This document shows positions 11,027 to 22,806 of a DNA stretch of 64,000 nucleotides, in pieces. Within the stretch, counting starts at the first letter, position 1. Each line of letters begins with the position of its first letter. The notes under the pieces are model-generated. The model was not told the DNA's origin and searched no databases. It saw nothing but the letters and a program-made list of their open reading frames with translations. Made by a program: the position numbers and the translations under genes. Source of the DNA: Zygnema cylindricum (taxonomy: Eukaryota; Streptophyta; Zygnematophyceae; Zygnematales; Zygnemataceae). Where the stretch lies: positions 1 to 64,000 of the forward strand of contig JBBHKE010002197.1 of assembly GCA_037447655.1 (NCBI GenBank), given 5' to 3'.

Positions 11027-12213
11027 ACCACCGTTAGTTTGTTGGCGTACCAATCCCGCTCTCGAGCTTTTTCGTGTCCGTTACTCTGTTGTTTGGAGCT
11101 TTCAAAAAGACGAAAGTGGTTGCCGTACAGAATCTTGCGACGAAAGTGGTTCCTCAGACGCAATCTCAGGTAATTCCAAAAGCTTTGCCAGCTGGACTCT
11201 GCGTGCGAATCCCATTTCTCCCAGCAGGGCCTGACGACTCACACTTGTATTTTATAACCGTTTATTTGTGGCCGACAGTCTCTTTATTTCTGAATACCAT
11301 GTTGTTCAGAAAACCGACAATTTATTCGCCGGAACTCGCGACGAACTGGGCAATAAAGGTCAAATTGACCGGCTTAGACGAGCTTAGGGTTTAACTCGTG
11401 CGGCAGAGATCTCTGAATGGCTGGTCAGACTGGGGATTTGTCCCACTATGCACGACAGTTATGGCGCCGGCCGTCTGGTTTGAATTTAGGCGGTTTCCTG
11501 ACCCCCCGTGGCCGGAGACTGTGGAATCCTTCTGAAAAATCCTGTGGGCTTCACGATGGATATGATCGGTGTCCTGTTTCAATTTAAAAATAAGTAATAT
11601 ACAAATAAATTCACAGAATCTTCATAATGTAGGGTCATCTAGACAAGTACGTCTTCTTATATGTATAGAATGCCGAAGCTGATCAATGCATATTAACTGT
11701 TCGCTGTCGATATCGTCTTTCCGTATACGTGGCAGAATCTCAACGGTATATTTGCTGTACACCGCGGAGCGGTGATTTTCCAGCCATATTCTTTTTTGGC
11801 GGTGGTAGTCTGCATTATCTTCTGGTTAAGACATGTTGTTTGTCTTATTAATGGTTGTGATGTAATTTCAGGTACTTCTAGTACAAGCTGCCAGCTTAAT
11901 GTACGGCTGGCCGTCAGAGATTTAAAACTCTAGAACGTGGTTAGGAGGGTCGGCAAAGTACGTGATATACTGCATATCTGTCACCTCCGGAAAAATGAAA
12001 GACTAGGGTTTCAGCAAAACTCTGCTGCTTTCAGCAATCTTGAGAATTTTTGACTCCCTCCAGTTTTTCTTTCCTTTTTCAAAAAATTGCCTTTATCTTA
12101 GCAGAGTATACTCGACTATTGAACAGTTTTCTACTCTGACTTCCTTCCTGTGATTAAATTTCTATTTATTTGTCTTTCTATTAGATCACACCTCCTGTTA
12201 GGTTTTCTTAATC
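11027..12213 (+). promoter_or_regulatory. Upstream region of PAN/Root_cap gene 1
   Basis: This non-coding region is well conserved with 24323-25510 in copy 2, so the second gene was copied with its control region. A short duplicated motif 'acgaaagtggtt' occurs at about 11110-11150. No clear TATA box stands out close to the start codon. A 5' leader intron is possible, but its sites cannot be fixed from sequence. Short frames here are not conserved as protein in any recognised family. Confidence 0.4.
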
Positions 12214-14506
12214 ATGGCATTTAGTCATTCTTTGGTGGTTTTGACTCTTGCTGTCATTCTTTCTTCAGTAACAAATGCTGTAGCTGAATCCTGTCCTGCA
12301 TTTTCTAAGGTTGAAGGAGGTTGTAGTACTCAAACATGTGGTCATTTTGTCTTTAAAGGTTCCTTCAGTCCTTCTTTGGAGAAGCAGCACACTCTGGAAT
12401 CTTTTGCAGATGGAATGACTGCAGTTTCTACTGCAGCGTGCTGTCAGCTTTGTCGTCTAGCGGAAGGTTGCGTTTATTGGAGCTTTCTGGCTTCTGCTTC
12501 GAAATGCAAGCTTTTTGGAGCCTCTCTTTGTTTGAGTGCCGACGCATACGACTCTTCTATTCCAGACTCATAGTAAGGGTCTTTTGGCTGTCACATTTAT
12601 TGACAAAGGAGGCGAGTTCATTTGTTTTTGATAGCATTCGGGCGGATGAGTATTTTTGTCGCTGTATGGAACAATCATTTAGCAGAAGTTCATTATTTGT
12701 CATCCTTCGTTATTGCTGACCCCTTCATTTTTTTGTTTTTTTTTTTTTGTTTTTGCAGTGTTGGAGGAAACTGTCAAGCAGTGGAGGCAGCAGCAGTGGC
12801 TACTAACCCTGGTATGTCCTGGTGCAATGCGTTTTACCTTTTTTTTAAAACTACGTCATGCCGTCAGGCTGTCCTCTGTCATGCAGTTGCATTGTATTTT
12901 GTGTCATTTATGGAAACAGTGTTGTTGCACAAAATTCGAGGAGTCTTTCCTTTCTAATGCCGTTGCATGGACTCTCCCTAAGGTTCTTTTTCAGTTTTCT
13001 TATGTTTTCCTCTTCTTTTCCACTGCAGCTGATGTGGCTGCTCAGGAGCTTCTTCCTGAGAAGGCTTTCTGCCTTGTTTCTGACACGGACCTCCATATTA
13101 ATATGCTTCTTGGAGGCTATTATGACTCTCGGACGGCTGGCGCTAAGGCTGTTAAGAAAGGCAGAGCTGTTCGTTCTTGGATCAAGTAAGAAACGTTTAT
13201 TCTTTCTTTTTTGCCCTTGCTATAAGCTTTTCATTTCTGAGAAATGAATCCTTATTTTTTCTTTCTAATTACATTTCGCGGTTGCCTTTTCCTCCATATT
13301 CTTAGCCTGTGTATTTTTCTCGTTGTCTTACTCTTTGTCTTTGTGCGTCTATTCGTGAAATCTCTGATGCTTATGTTTCCTCTGTTTTTATTTTCATCTA
13401 AATGTCAATTTGTTGGATACGAAGGTGCAGTTTTTGATGTCATGTACATTCTTTTTTTCCTGGTTTTCTTACATTGGTTTTTTGATGTGATATTTTGCTT
13501 CGACAGGGATGTGTCATTCATGTGGACTCTTAATGGCAAATCTCACACTCTCCACTTATCTTCCCGAAGGGGTCCTGAGCAAGAACGCGGGGATGGATAC
13601 ATGGGCTTCATTAAAGTTGACGGGACTCTCATTCCTAGACTTACCCTTGGAGATGAAGTCAACCTTTTTGATGGACAAGCGGTTGTCTCCTTTGAGGCTT
13701 ATGAGAAGACTGGTCCTTATGATTGCGATGTATTTAAAGTTCGCATCGAGGGCCTTTTGGAAGCTGAATTGAGACTAAGAATCGCACATCCTCTTCTCCA
13801 GATGGACAATGATGCAGAGGTTCATATTAATATGGATATTCTTGATTTGGAATATACTCCTAATATTCATGGTGTTCTCGGACAAACTTACCGAGCGGAC
13901 AGGTACCACTCCTGACACCTTGTTTTTTCTCTGATTTGTTAAAACTGTCAATGTGAGCTTTGATTGTGAAAGTTTAATAGCTTTATTTGTTCAACCATGG
14001 ATGGAATTTTTGAAGTTACAATGAAATATATGATTGCACATGATGTATGTTATGACATGTTCAAGTGAAAAGTGCGATTGTAGTGAACCGTAATATCTGA
14101 TGGTTTTTCAATGTGAATGGAGTTGTGCATGTCTGATTGACATTTTCTGAAAAGTGTTGAATGAGGTTATATGTTATGGCATGTTGAAGCTTCAGTTTTC
14201 ACTTAAATATTTTAGTCCAAACTGTAATATTGATGGTTTGTTCATGTGGATGTTGCTGCACCCGCTTTTCTAACACCATTGTTTTTCTTTCTGGCCAGTT
14301 CTGAGCAAACATTGAACTACGCGACTCTCTCGGATCTTGTCTATGGTTCTTCCAATGATGGAGCTTCTGATACTATTACTACTATTAGTGGAACTGCTGC
14401 TGGATATGTTGCCTCTGGGGTCACAGCACCGGACTGTCAAGTTTCTCAATTTGTCCGAAAGAAACCTCAACCAAAACAAGCATCTGAGACCGTCGCTTCT
14501 ATGTAA
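12214..14506 (+). CDS. Secreted PAN/Apple-like + Root_cap domain protein, copy 1
   Basis: Five exons join in frame to 390 residues: 12214-12572, 12759-12811, 13029-13185, 13507-13902 and 14299-14506; every intron is GT-AG. Residues 1-25 are a signal peptide, so the product should be secreted or in the cell wall. Residues 27-125 are cysteine-rich (C27, C37, C42, C76, C77, C80, C86, C98, C106, C125), and the block AACCQLCRLAEGCVYWSF resembles PAN/Apple domains. Residues from about 150 follow the plant Root_cap family: FCLVSDTDLHIN (151-162), then GVLGQTYRAD (312-321) and APDCQVSQF (365-373). The C-terminus is lysine/proline-rich. ATG 12214 is chosen because a signal peptide follows and copy 2 aligns from there. 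Root_cap proteins are linked to root-cap and late-embryogenesis expression, with no known enzyme activity. The PAN part suggests protein or sugar binding (inference). The sister gene at 25511-27815 differs at eight residues. Confidence 0.87.
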
Positions 14507-16175
14507 AAAGTAAAGAAATGAAAAAAAAGTATTGAGGTGGTAGATGTGGTTTTTCTAGGTTTTTTTTATTCTCTTTTCGCCCCTGAAGCATTGTTCCAAT
14601 CTATTTTTGGGCTTCTGTATCTTTAGTCTCTAAAATTATTGTACCATTTTCGTTCGTTTCTCTTTCATTCTGCAGAAGAGGAATTTGGAAGATGAATAGG
14701 TAAAGGAGGTAAATGGAAAGGAGGTTTTTAGGGTTTTCTAGGGTTTTCTGGTTATGACTGTTGATTGGAGAACTCCACGGGGTCCACTAACCAAGGGACA
14801 ATCTTTCTGATTTTAATTACTGGTAACTTCGGTTTCCATTCAGAAAGTTGCGACATAAGTCAGAAAAATAAACACCTTTTACGGAAAAAACTGTTGATTG
14901 CCTCTGCTGATTTTTAAAGAGGGTTTTAAACAAAATTTAAAATCGACCCTTCTTTAATCGAGGTAGTGGACGACCAATAAATGGCTTGTGCCATTATCAG
15001 CTGACAGAATAAACAAGATTGGATTAGGGTTATGTATTTTTCGTTTTCTGCAGACAAATACAAATTTCCTTTTTCCTTTCTGGATGAAATGTAATTTGGA
15101 GTCCCAAAGAGTTTGGAAATAGTTTGGAAGAAAAGACCATCAGGGTGTCTTATTTTTCCATCTGTAATTCGAAAGAGTCTTTGTTTCTTCAATTGTTTTA
15201 GACATTTTTAGGGTTTTTTAGGATATGAAGATTGTTAGGTAAAGGTGTGAATAGAAAATATTTTAATATAACCCATGTTTTTATGGATAGTTTCTTGTTT
15301 GAAAGCTGTTTTCTTCTGGAAATTTCATCATTTGTTTGTTTTGGATTGCTGGATTTTTTTTCTTTTTTTACCGGTGACTTAAATGTTATTGAGTTATGGA
15401 GGCTTCCTTTAATTCTATGGGTTCGTTTATATTTCAGCTTCTCCATCTCCATCTCCCTCCCTCCCCCCCCCCCCCTCTCCCTCCCTCCCCCTTCCCTCTC
15501 CATCTCCCTTCCCTCCCCTCTCCATCTCCCTACCCTCCCCTCTCCCTCTCCATCTCCCTCCCCTCCCCTCTCCCTCTCGAAAAGATGTATTACAAGGATA
15601 AGGTATGAGATTCTTTTGTGAAATGTTCTTTTGTTTTGTCGTATTGTGAAACCCTCAAATATTTGATTTGTTCTTTTTTAGATGGGCTCATGATCCTGCT
15701 GGTGGGTTAAAAAACCCTTTTTTGTCGGTTCTTTCCCCTCAAAGGCCATTTCTCTGCATTCCCTCTCCCCCTTTGCCCGCCTACCTCAAGTAGTGATTCC
15801 TGATTGACAATGATGTTCTTAGTTCTCCAGTCTTCTTCGCATCATTCTTTAAAGCTGCAAGGCCTCTCTCCCTCCCTCTACCTCCCTCCCTAAAACCTCG
15901 ATGCTTGCATCTATCAGATTCGAGGTTATCTACGAATAATGTAAGATGATTATGTCATGTGTTCAAAAAACCTTAAAAAGAACCCAAAATAAACTCAGAA
16001 AAACTTGTTGGTGCACCCCACATCCACAGTATTGATCAATATATCTTGCGTATATCTACAAGCTACACGAGAAATCAAAAGTGAAAGGTTAAAAGCAAGA
16101 GTGAAGGCATAGACTAAGACTACATGTACTTCTTTTGCAGATTTTGTTATCAGTTAAGGTTTCTCATTATACATG
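14507..16175. other. 3' flank of gene 1; CT-rich tract, no further gene
   Basis: The gene's 3' untranslated region probably lies in the first few hundred bases; 'aataaa' occurs near 14866. At about 15437-15582 there is a (CTCCCT)n-type tract that is shorter in copy 2 (28745-28857). Frames of low-complexity Ser/Pro are products of this tract and not genes. From about 14530 the sequence is nearly identical to copy 2. Confidence 0.5.
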
Positions 16176-17090
16176 AGGGGTTGTGCCCATGTGTTTAAGT
16201 ATTGGGTAAAGTATGTTGTTTTCCTCCAAAACTCAGTCCCCGGTGAAAAAATCGTCTGCCTTACGATTTTTATTTTACCACAATAAATGAACATCTTCTT
16301 CATACTTTTAATGTACTCCAGTTTTGTCATCTTTTGTACTCATTTTTGGCATTTTCCTCTTTTTTACCTGACATCTTCTTCATACTTTAAATGTACTCCA
16401 GTTTTGTCGTCTTTTGTACTCATTTTTGGCATTTTCCTCTTTTCTACCTGTGGGCATGCTAATCCAGCTCATCAAAAAAATTCAGCGAAAATCACCTCGC
16501 GATGGGATTTTAGCTGAAACATCACTCGAATAACGAATGAAAAATATTCCATGCACGTGCTACACGATTGGAAAATTTCTAGCACGAGGGAGAGTACTGG
16601 ATATGTTTTCTCTTACGTCGTCATGGTCTTTCCCTCTCCCTCTCACACTATCGCTCTTATCTCACAATTTCTGGAATGAAATAGGACAATACTGAAACGA
16701 AATGAAAGGGCTTTGAAAAATAAGGCCTTTGACTACCTTTGGGCCTAATTTGATGGCAGGTTGAGTGAAACAAGACAGAAAAAAAACAACGCGAAACCAT
16801 GGCGGAAAGTTACGGAATTCGTGACCTCGATGTTGTCACAAATGAGCATGACGTCACAATGTCACAAAACCCGAGACGTCTACAATGTCATCAAAAATAA
16901 GACGTCTACAACCATCGCTATTTTTATAGAAGTCACCACAAGTCAAAAAGATTGTAGTCGTCTACAACCGTCACCCAAAGTAACAATTTCATTTACGCAC
17001 ATTGGAAAGGTTCGCAAAGTAGTACGGAGAATCATCACTACAATACAAAGTACCACTTCAAAATCCCGGTTACATGGGGCACACCCCCCT
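16176..17090. mobile_element. TIR element, family S, in duplication copy 1
   Basis: It runs from GAGGGGTTGTGCCCATGT to ACATGGGGCACACCCCCCT, imperfect inverse copies. The interior (16630-17070) matches, in reverse, the family S element at 38664-39613, including the 'accatggcggaaagtta' and 'agcatgacgtcacaatgtcac' blocks. Two 80-bp tandem units lie inside at 16291-16450. No transposase is present. The peptide readable at 16761-17186 has no known domain and spans element DNA. Confidence 0.68.
16291..16450. repeat. 80-bp tandem duplication
   Basis: Units at 16291-16370 and 16371-16450 both start ACATCTTCTTCATACTTT and differ at a few bases. The same pair is present in copy 2 at 29569-29728. Confidence 0.9.
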
Positions 17091-17578
17091 AGATTAAAGT
17101 GTTACAATGCAATTCAATTAAGAATAGAATATCATGGTAAAGATAGAAAGAAAGTTGGGTTATTCAACCAAGTTTTAAGAGACTGAAAAAACATTAACAT
17201 TAATAGCTACTCACGGGGTACTGTACTATAGTTCACCCTTTTTGTACTTTGTGGATACCGTAATGTAACGAGTCCACTCTAAATTCAAAGATGGACTTAA
17301 AAATTAACCTTTTCTTTGATTTTTTCCTTCTTTGTCCACCATGTCTTTACCTTCAAGAATCGTAAGACCATTGATTTTCAAATTGGACCCTTTTTTTGAT
17401 GGCGACACTAAATTCAAGACCAGTGGTAATTTTATACCTACACAAAATCTACAACTACACTATTTATAGGACGTAACTAATGTTGGGACCACATTGAACT
17501 TAAGATCACGATAGAATTATATAAACTCTGAATGTCCACCAACAAAAATCAGAAACAATTCAGAAGCATAGAGATTTT

Positions 17579-17745
17579 GTGAGGAGAGGAGGGAGAGAGA
17601 GGGGAAGGGAGAGGGAGAGGCAGAGGGAGAGGGAGAGGGAGAGGGAGAGGGAGGGAGAGGGAGAGGGAGAGGGAGAGGGAGAGGGAGAGGGGAGAGGGAG
17701 AGGGAGAGGGAGAGGGAGAGGGAGAGGGAGGGAGAGTAAAAAGGA
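17579..17745. repeat. (GGGAGA)n microsatellite, only in copy 1
   Basis: A long purine tract of GGGAGA/GAGAGG units. The equivalent place in copy 2 (about 30760-30830) lacks it along with flanking DNA. Arg/Glu/Gly-rich and Ser/Pro/Leu-rich frames over it are low-complexity shadows. Confidence 0.92.
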
Positions 17746-17909
17746 AAGGTGGAGGGGGAGGAAGAGTAAGAAGGAAAGGTGCAGGGAGAGGGAAAGCATA
17801 GCCGCCACTGTCCTTCTCTCTCCCTTTCTGTTTCTAGGGAGAGGAAGAAGAAGGAGTGTGTTTCAAAACTCGAGGACTTGGAGGCTATCTTAATGATGGC
17901 CATCTTTTC

Positions 17910-18955
17910 GCCCCACATAATGTTAAGTCGTAAGATCTTCCAATATTTGCCAACGCCAGCCAGCTGGCACAACTCGGGTTCTAGGATTGGAAACTATATC
18001 TGTTTTAGAAAAGTTGAGACAAAAATCGGTGATACTTAACCTAAAAATTGCCAGTTTGCCAACCCGCCCAGTACGAGAATGAAGCCTTCTCGGCCTTTTG
18101 TACAACTTTCGCATCTAATAGATGGTCTCTCTCTCTCTCTCTCTCTTTCTCTCCCTCTCCCTCTCTCTCTCACTCTCTCTCTCTCTCGCTCCTCTTTCTG
18201 TTCCTTTCCGTCCTCGAAGTATCATGTAAATCGTTTCAGTGGCCCACGGTATATATCCAACCTTTTTTTTATGTTGGTTGCTTTTTTTTTTCTTTGAGGA
18301 GGATTAGAGGCTAACTCCACTTAAAGATAATAATTTGAAGTCCCACATTCAAACAACCTTCTGGCAAACTATTTACACTGTTTTTGACCTTTTGTTGTTC
18401 TTAGTAGTCCTTGCTGATTACATTACCATACAACATTTGAAACTATGATAGTATCACAACCGATAGTATACACTAAATTTAATATTTTATTGCCATTATG
18501 AAAACCCTTCCGCCAATCAACTTCAACATCGGCTGATACTCAAGTCACATCAACCTGAACTTGTAGAGCTCCACTTTCCTATATTCTAAACAACATAATT
18601 TTATTATGGTGGAACTCGTAGCACAAAGTTGTGCTACCGTATCTTGTAAATTATAGTATTTTAGTAAGGCTCAACTTGTAGTACAAAGCTACCCATGCCT
18701 ACACTCTTTAATACATTTTAGTTTGTTTTTTAACCCCCCTGAATATTTAGAGTGTGTCTAATCGTCATTTTTGAGGCAAACACCATTTTATTCATCTATG
18801 TCTTACCTTTTAAATTAAACAAAAAAGAGAAATTTTGAAACGGGCCGATAAAGTTGTAATACCTTTATCCAGTTCAGTTCACTTTTAGTCAAGAAGGCTT
18901 GAGTTCACCAAGTTTTTCTGATAAATCTACCGAGGTCGAGGTTTACCTTGTAGTG
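17910..18955 (+). pseudogene. 5' end of a lectin receptor kinase paralogue (upstream, exon 1, part of intron 1), copy 1
   Basis: The block aligns with the start of the lectin kinase gene at 46230-48085. The exon-1-like frame begins at ATG 18079 with MKPSRPFVQLSHL, against MERSRPSVQLLRL in the intact gene. It then runs into an expanded CT microsatellite (18127-18190), and the splice donor after 'tcctcgaagtatca' is lost (TGTAAA in place of GGTGAG). Intron-1 similarity is clear at 18420-18955 (for example the 'ccagttcagtt' and 'tttagtcaa' blocks). No lectin exon follows; a copia element takes its place. This is a truncated pseudogene or captured promoter fragment. Confidence 0.72.
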
Positions 18956-19023
18956 TATGGATGGGGGCAATCTTGGTTATAACTTCATCAATTCTTTAAA
19001 CTCTAATAGTGTATGTACCAATA

Positions 19024-21754
19024 TTATGCCTTCATGTAAACCTCCTCCTCTAAATCACCATTTAAGAACCCTATTTCTACGTCCATCTGGTGGATATGCT
19101 TATTACCGGCAGCGGCAATAACAATAATCATCCTCAAAGAATTGAACTTTACTACCATAACAATAATCATTCTCAAAAAATCGAAATTTACTACCATTGC
19201 ATATGTTTCCGTATAATCAACTCCTTCCCTTTGTTGAAAGCTCTTACATACTAACCGAGCGTTATGCTTCACTATTTCCCTCGATGCACCAATTTTAGTT
19301 TTAAAGATCCACTTTACATCAATAGCCTTTTTACCCTCGGGTAGGCTTACCTCCTCAAATGTACGATTGTCGATAATAGATTGAAGTTCTCTCTCCCACG
19401 TCGGTTTCCAATACTTCTCCTAATAGCACAATTTTCGTGCTTCCACATACGATTGCGGATCGCCCAAATTCTTTTCACATATTGATTGCTGTAAAAGAAA
19501 ATAATATTCCCTCGCCGCCGAAATAAAATAATACGAATTTTCCACATTTCCCTTGCTGTCAAAAGAGAGACGAGCCGGTTTCTTTCCCTTATTTTCCCGC
19601 ATACTTCTCCTCGGCTCAAATTCTTTCTCCTCATTTTCAGGTTCCTCCTCAATGACATTTGGTACACTCGACCTAGAAGACGAAGATTTCCGAGTAACCG
19701 AAGACATTCGGAAATTTTCGCTTCGTGAATCCCCACCAATGTTATCAAAATTTACATTTTCGACAATTTTCCCTTTCCCCCTTTTAACATTGGAGGTGGA
19801 TTCCGGGTCAATTTCGGAATCCAAACCCTCAATGCCATTAATACCACCAATGTCAAATTCCTTATGAAAACCAAAGTTAGAATGCCACTTTGGCGATAAA
19901 GAAATCGAAGATAATAAATCCTTGTGAATATCCAGATTACGCGATTCCTCAATGACATTTCCAACTAGATCATAAACTCGATATAGACTCCATTGGAGCT
20001 ATACCCTACAAAATATCCACTCCAAATCCTTGATGCAAATTTCCCCCTTCTTTTTTGAGATTGAATATAAACTGATGCACGATACCCCCAAATCCGAAAG
20101 TGGTGAAGGGTAGGTTTGCGGCCATACCACAATTCGTACGGAGTTTTTTTACCCGAAGCCGATGTAATCCTCCGATTGCAAATATAATTCGCCGTCAAAA
20201 TTGCATCGCCCCACAAATTAATGCTTCGTCCGGATCAGTGTACCATAGATCGCACCATTCCTTGAAGAGTACGATTCTTTTTTTCCGCAACGCCATTAGA
20301 TTCCGGTGAGTAAAAATGCGGTATATTGATGTGAAATTCCCCACTCTTTACAATAAGCATCAAAAACGATAAATTTCCCTCCATTATCCGATGTAATAGA
20401 TTTAAGTTTCCTCTCACATTGCCTTTCGGCCATCACATGCCACTCTTGAAATTGTTCAAATGCTTCGGATTTGTGTTTTGAGTAACATTACCCATGTGAA
20501 GCGAGAGAGATTGTCCACCACCACCATAATATATTTATTTCCACCAATCGTCTCTGGTTTCACGTCCCCACATAAATCAATATGCACCAATTAAAGCGGA
20601 TGCTTGGATTGATGCATCGGATTCTTGTCCGGATGAGGCTTTCCGATCTGTGTTCCCTTACTACACCCCTCACATCCATTAGTTTTCTCTCTCGGTGACA
20701 AATCTAATCCCCTCACACATCCATTTTTAATCATGTGACGAAGGCTCCTCTCGGATGTGTGAAATATCCGGTGGTGCCACATAGGTAAATCCCCTTTAAA
20801 TTCGAATACTTGCGAAATAAAATCGCAGAAAATTAGGGAGGAATTCAACCGACGCCATAGGACGCAGCTATGCATCGCACTTGTCACTTCTCCTTTGTTG
20901 ATATGTACGCCGTCACTTCCTTCGCTGATATGTACGCCGTCAGATTGTATAATTTTAATCGTTGAATTGCCGTACGCAAAAACGTTCTCGCCCGCTCGCT
21001 GAATCTGCGACACGCCTAAAAGGTTAAAAGGTTCACTAAACCGTCAGGTATGCATAAAACATTAATTAGTTTCGTTGGCGTCACTTTTTCAACTCTACAA
21101 GCGTCCAAAATAGGCAAATCCAAACGTACACGACCCAGTGTACCGATCAAAATCACTAGTCCACTGACGACAGTGATTCGTTTTGGGACCGTGAGTTGGC
21201 ACATATCATCGAAAAGTGAAGCTTCGGTACGTATGTGGTGTGGCGCGCCAAAATCAATAATCAAGTCTTTTTTTTGTAGCGTTACACCTGCCAATACGTC
21301 AAGCGTCAAGTTAAGCGCCGAAAAGATCTGCGCGCCTTCTCATTCTTTAAAATTTTCGTCCTCTATGAAATGACCTCCCCCTCTACCATGGCGGCCTCCA
21401 CGACCACCGTTGCCGCCAAGACGACCGCCATGGCAACCACCATTCTGGTCGACGCCCTCTCCTCTACCACCGCCGCCTTTATTTTTAACCTTTGAGTAAT
21501 ATTGAGGGCTTATATGCCCTCATTTTCCGCAAAAGTGACATTGACGCTCCGGACAAGAAAATGGCATGTGGCCAAGTTTCCCGCACTAAAAGCATGCAAT
21601 GTTGGACAGATCTGAATATGAGGGTTAGGAAGGAAGTTTCTCGGCCCTTTCTTGTCCTCTTTCCCCTCCTCCCCTCGGATTTCCACCTCTTCTTCCTCCT
21701 CTGCCTCGAAGATCATTTGTATCGGGCGTTTTCGTCGACGTAGCATTGAGAGAT
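19024..21754 (-). mobile_element. Degenerate copia element, truncated at both ends (duplication copy 1)
   Basis: Read on the minus strand: zinc knuckle region (about 21600-21530, CF*CGKLGH with a stop), protease LIIDFGAPHH (about 21240, altered active site), GAG-pre-integrase (20830-20600, LPMWHHRIFHTSERSLRHM), integrase with SPESNGVAEKKNR (20300-20235) and LWYGRKP, then the start of reverse transcriptase (19272-19024, QQREGVDYTETYA and HQMDVEIGFLNGDLEEEVYM). The reverse transcriptase carries a short internal duplication (LRMII twice). The YVDD box, RNase H and 3' LTR are missing. The gag end is cut at the duplication border, whereas copy 2 continues through gag into its LTR. Confidence 0.88.
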
Positions 21755-22806
21755 CCACTTTTTGCGGCCACGGGATGACCGCTGGCATGCTTTGGACCAA
21801 TGGAAGGCGCCGAGGGGCGAATACATATAGTACGAAAAGAATCGAAGGAACAAAAAGTACGGGAAGCTTAAAAAGGTGTGTCAAAAATGAAAAAATTACG
21901 GCTGTTATGGGCGTGTCCGTACACTTCTGGGATTATCTTCCGAATTGAGCAAATAGATTTCCTCTATTCGGGACGACAAAAATTTAAAAAAGTTTTAAGG
22001 GCAGCTTAAGTTTTTTCTGGCATGTTTTTACATGCTTATTAAAGCTGAAGCTCCGTCTGAATGAAAAGTGAGGTCGTTTACAAAAATGTGTACATTTCTG
22101 TAATGTACCGTACCGTACCGTTTATCTGGTTTTTATTAGCAAATCAACATGACAAAGGATCTTACTAAATATTCTCCAAAGATAGGTAGGTAACGATGAC
22201 CGTTGGATTATACTTCCGTCTGCATCCGCTAAGCATTCGCTCCATCCGGTTCTGCGGGAGGGGCGGCTAGTCAAATACATAATGTGTAAGATCGCAGTAC
22301 GTCAATGATAAAGGCACGTGTCTTGATGACTACAGTCGGATCCTCACACGTCGCACAGGCCAAAATGCCTTCGAACAAAGTGGACGCAAGTCCACCAAAA
22401 TCCAATCGAAAATCATGTGTCCGTATATGTGTATGTCCGTATTTATGACTAAATTTACAAAAAGTGTTGAAGTAACGAATACTACGTAAACATCTTAAAA
22501 ATGCCTAGTTGTCCAATTCATACGGATTTGGACTTTTTCCGATTTTTACGTAGTATACGAGACTTTTATACTTTTCGTAAAATTCGTTTAGCTTTCGCTG
22601 TACTAACATGTACGAAAATCATAGAAAATCCTTAAAAAATCTTTAAATGTACGGAAAATTAACATAAATGTACGGCAATATACTGAAAGTGTACCCTACA
22701 AAACCTAATGGTACGGCAAAAATTTGGATGCCGTACTGAAATATAAAGGAATGTACGCCAATGTACCCTAGAAACCCTAAAATCCCCCCTTTAATTACCT
22801 TAATAT
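21755..22806. other. Spacer between duplication copies; no gene
   Basis: It holds a left end of family P at about 22034-22090 ('gaagctccgtctgaatgaaaag', then 'gtgaggtcgttta') with a 'gaccgttgga' block near 22200. From about 22600 there is degenerate repetitive DNA made of GTACGG/CCGTAC and AACCCTAAA-like words. Confidence 0.5.

Larger units (their letters stand above)
11027..21754. repeat. Segmental duplication, copy 1
   Basis: This block matches 24323-34602 in the same orientation. The left homology edge is at about 11027. The right edge is at 21754, inside copia gag, after 'gcattgagagatcc'. Coding and upstream parts (to about 14500) differ from copy 2 by frequent substitutions and small indels, especially in introns. 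From just after the stop codon to 21754 only scattered differences are visible. Copy 1 holds about 450 bp around 17490-17985, including a GA repeat, that copy 2 lacks. The flanks do not match, so it is not a simple head-to-tail tandem. Confidence 0.92.

Noticed and set aside
11074-11394. Frames in the upstream region of the PAN/Root_cap genes
   Set aside because: Frames differ between the two copies in start and ends, and no domain is recognisable; more likely promoter or leader sequence.
13244-13915. Long frame running into the Root_cap exon from upstream
   Set aside because: The first part translates the intron; the acceptor at 13506/13507 and the matching gene copy 2 set the real exon start.
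16761-17186. 141-residue hypothetical protein
   Set aside because: It lies within a family S element that shows no coding conservation with the related copy at 38664-39613.
17560-17972. Arg/Glu/Gly-rich and Ser/Pro/Leu-rich proteins over the GA tract
   Set aside because: They are six-frame shadows of a microsatellite missing in the other duplication copy.
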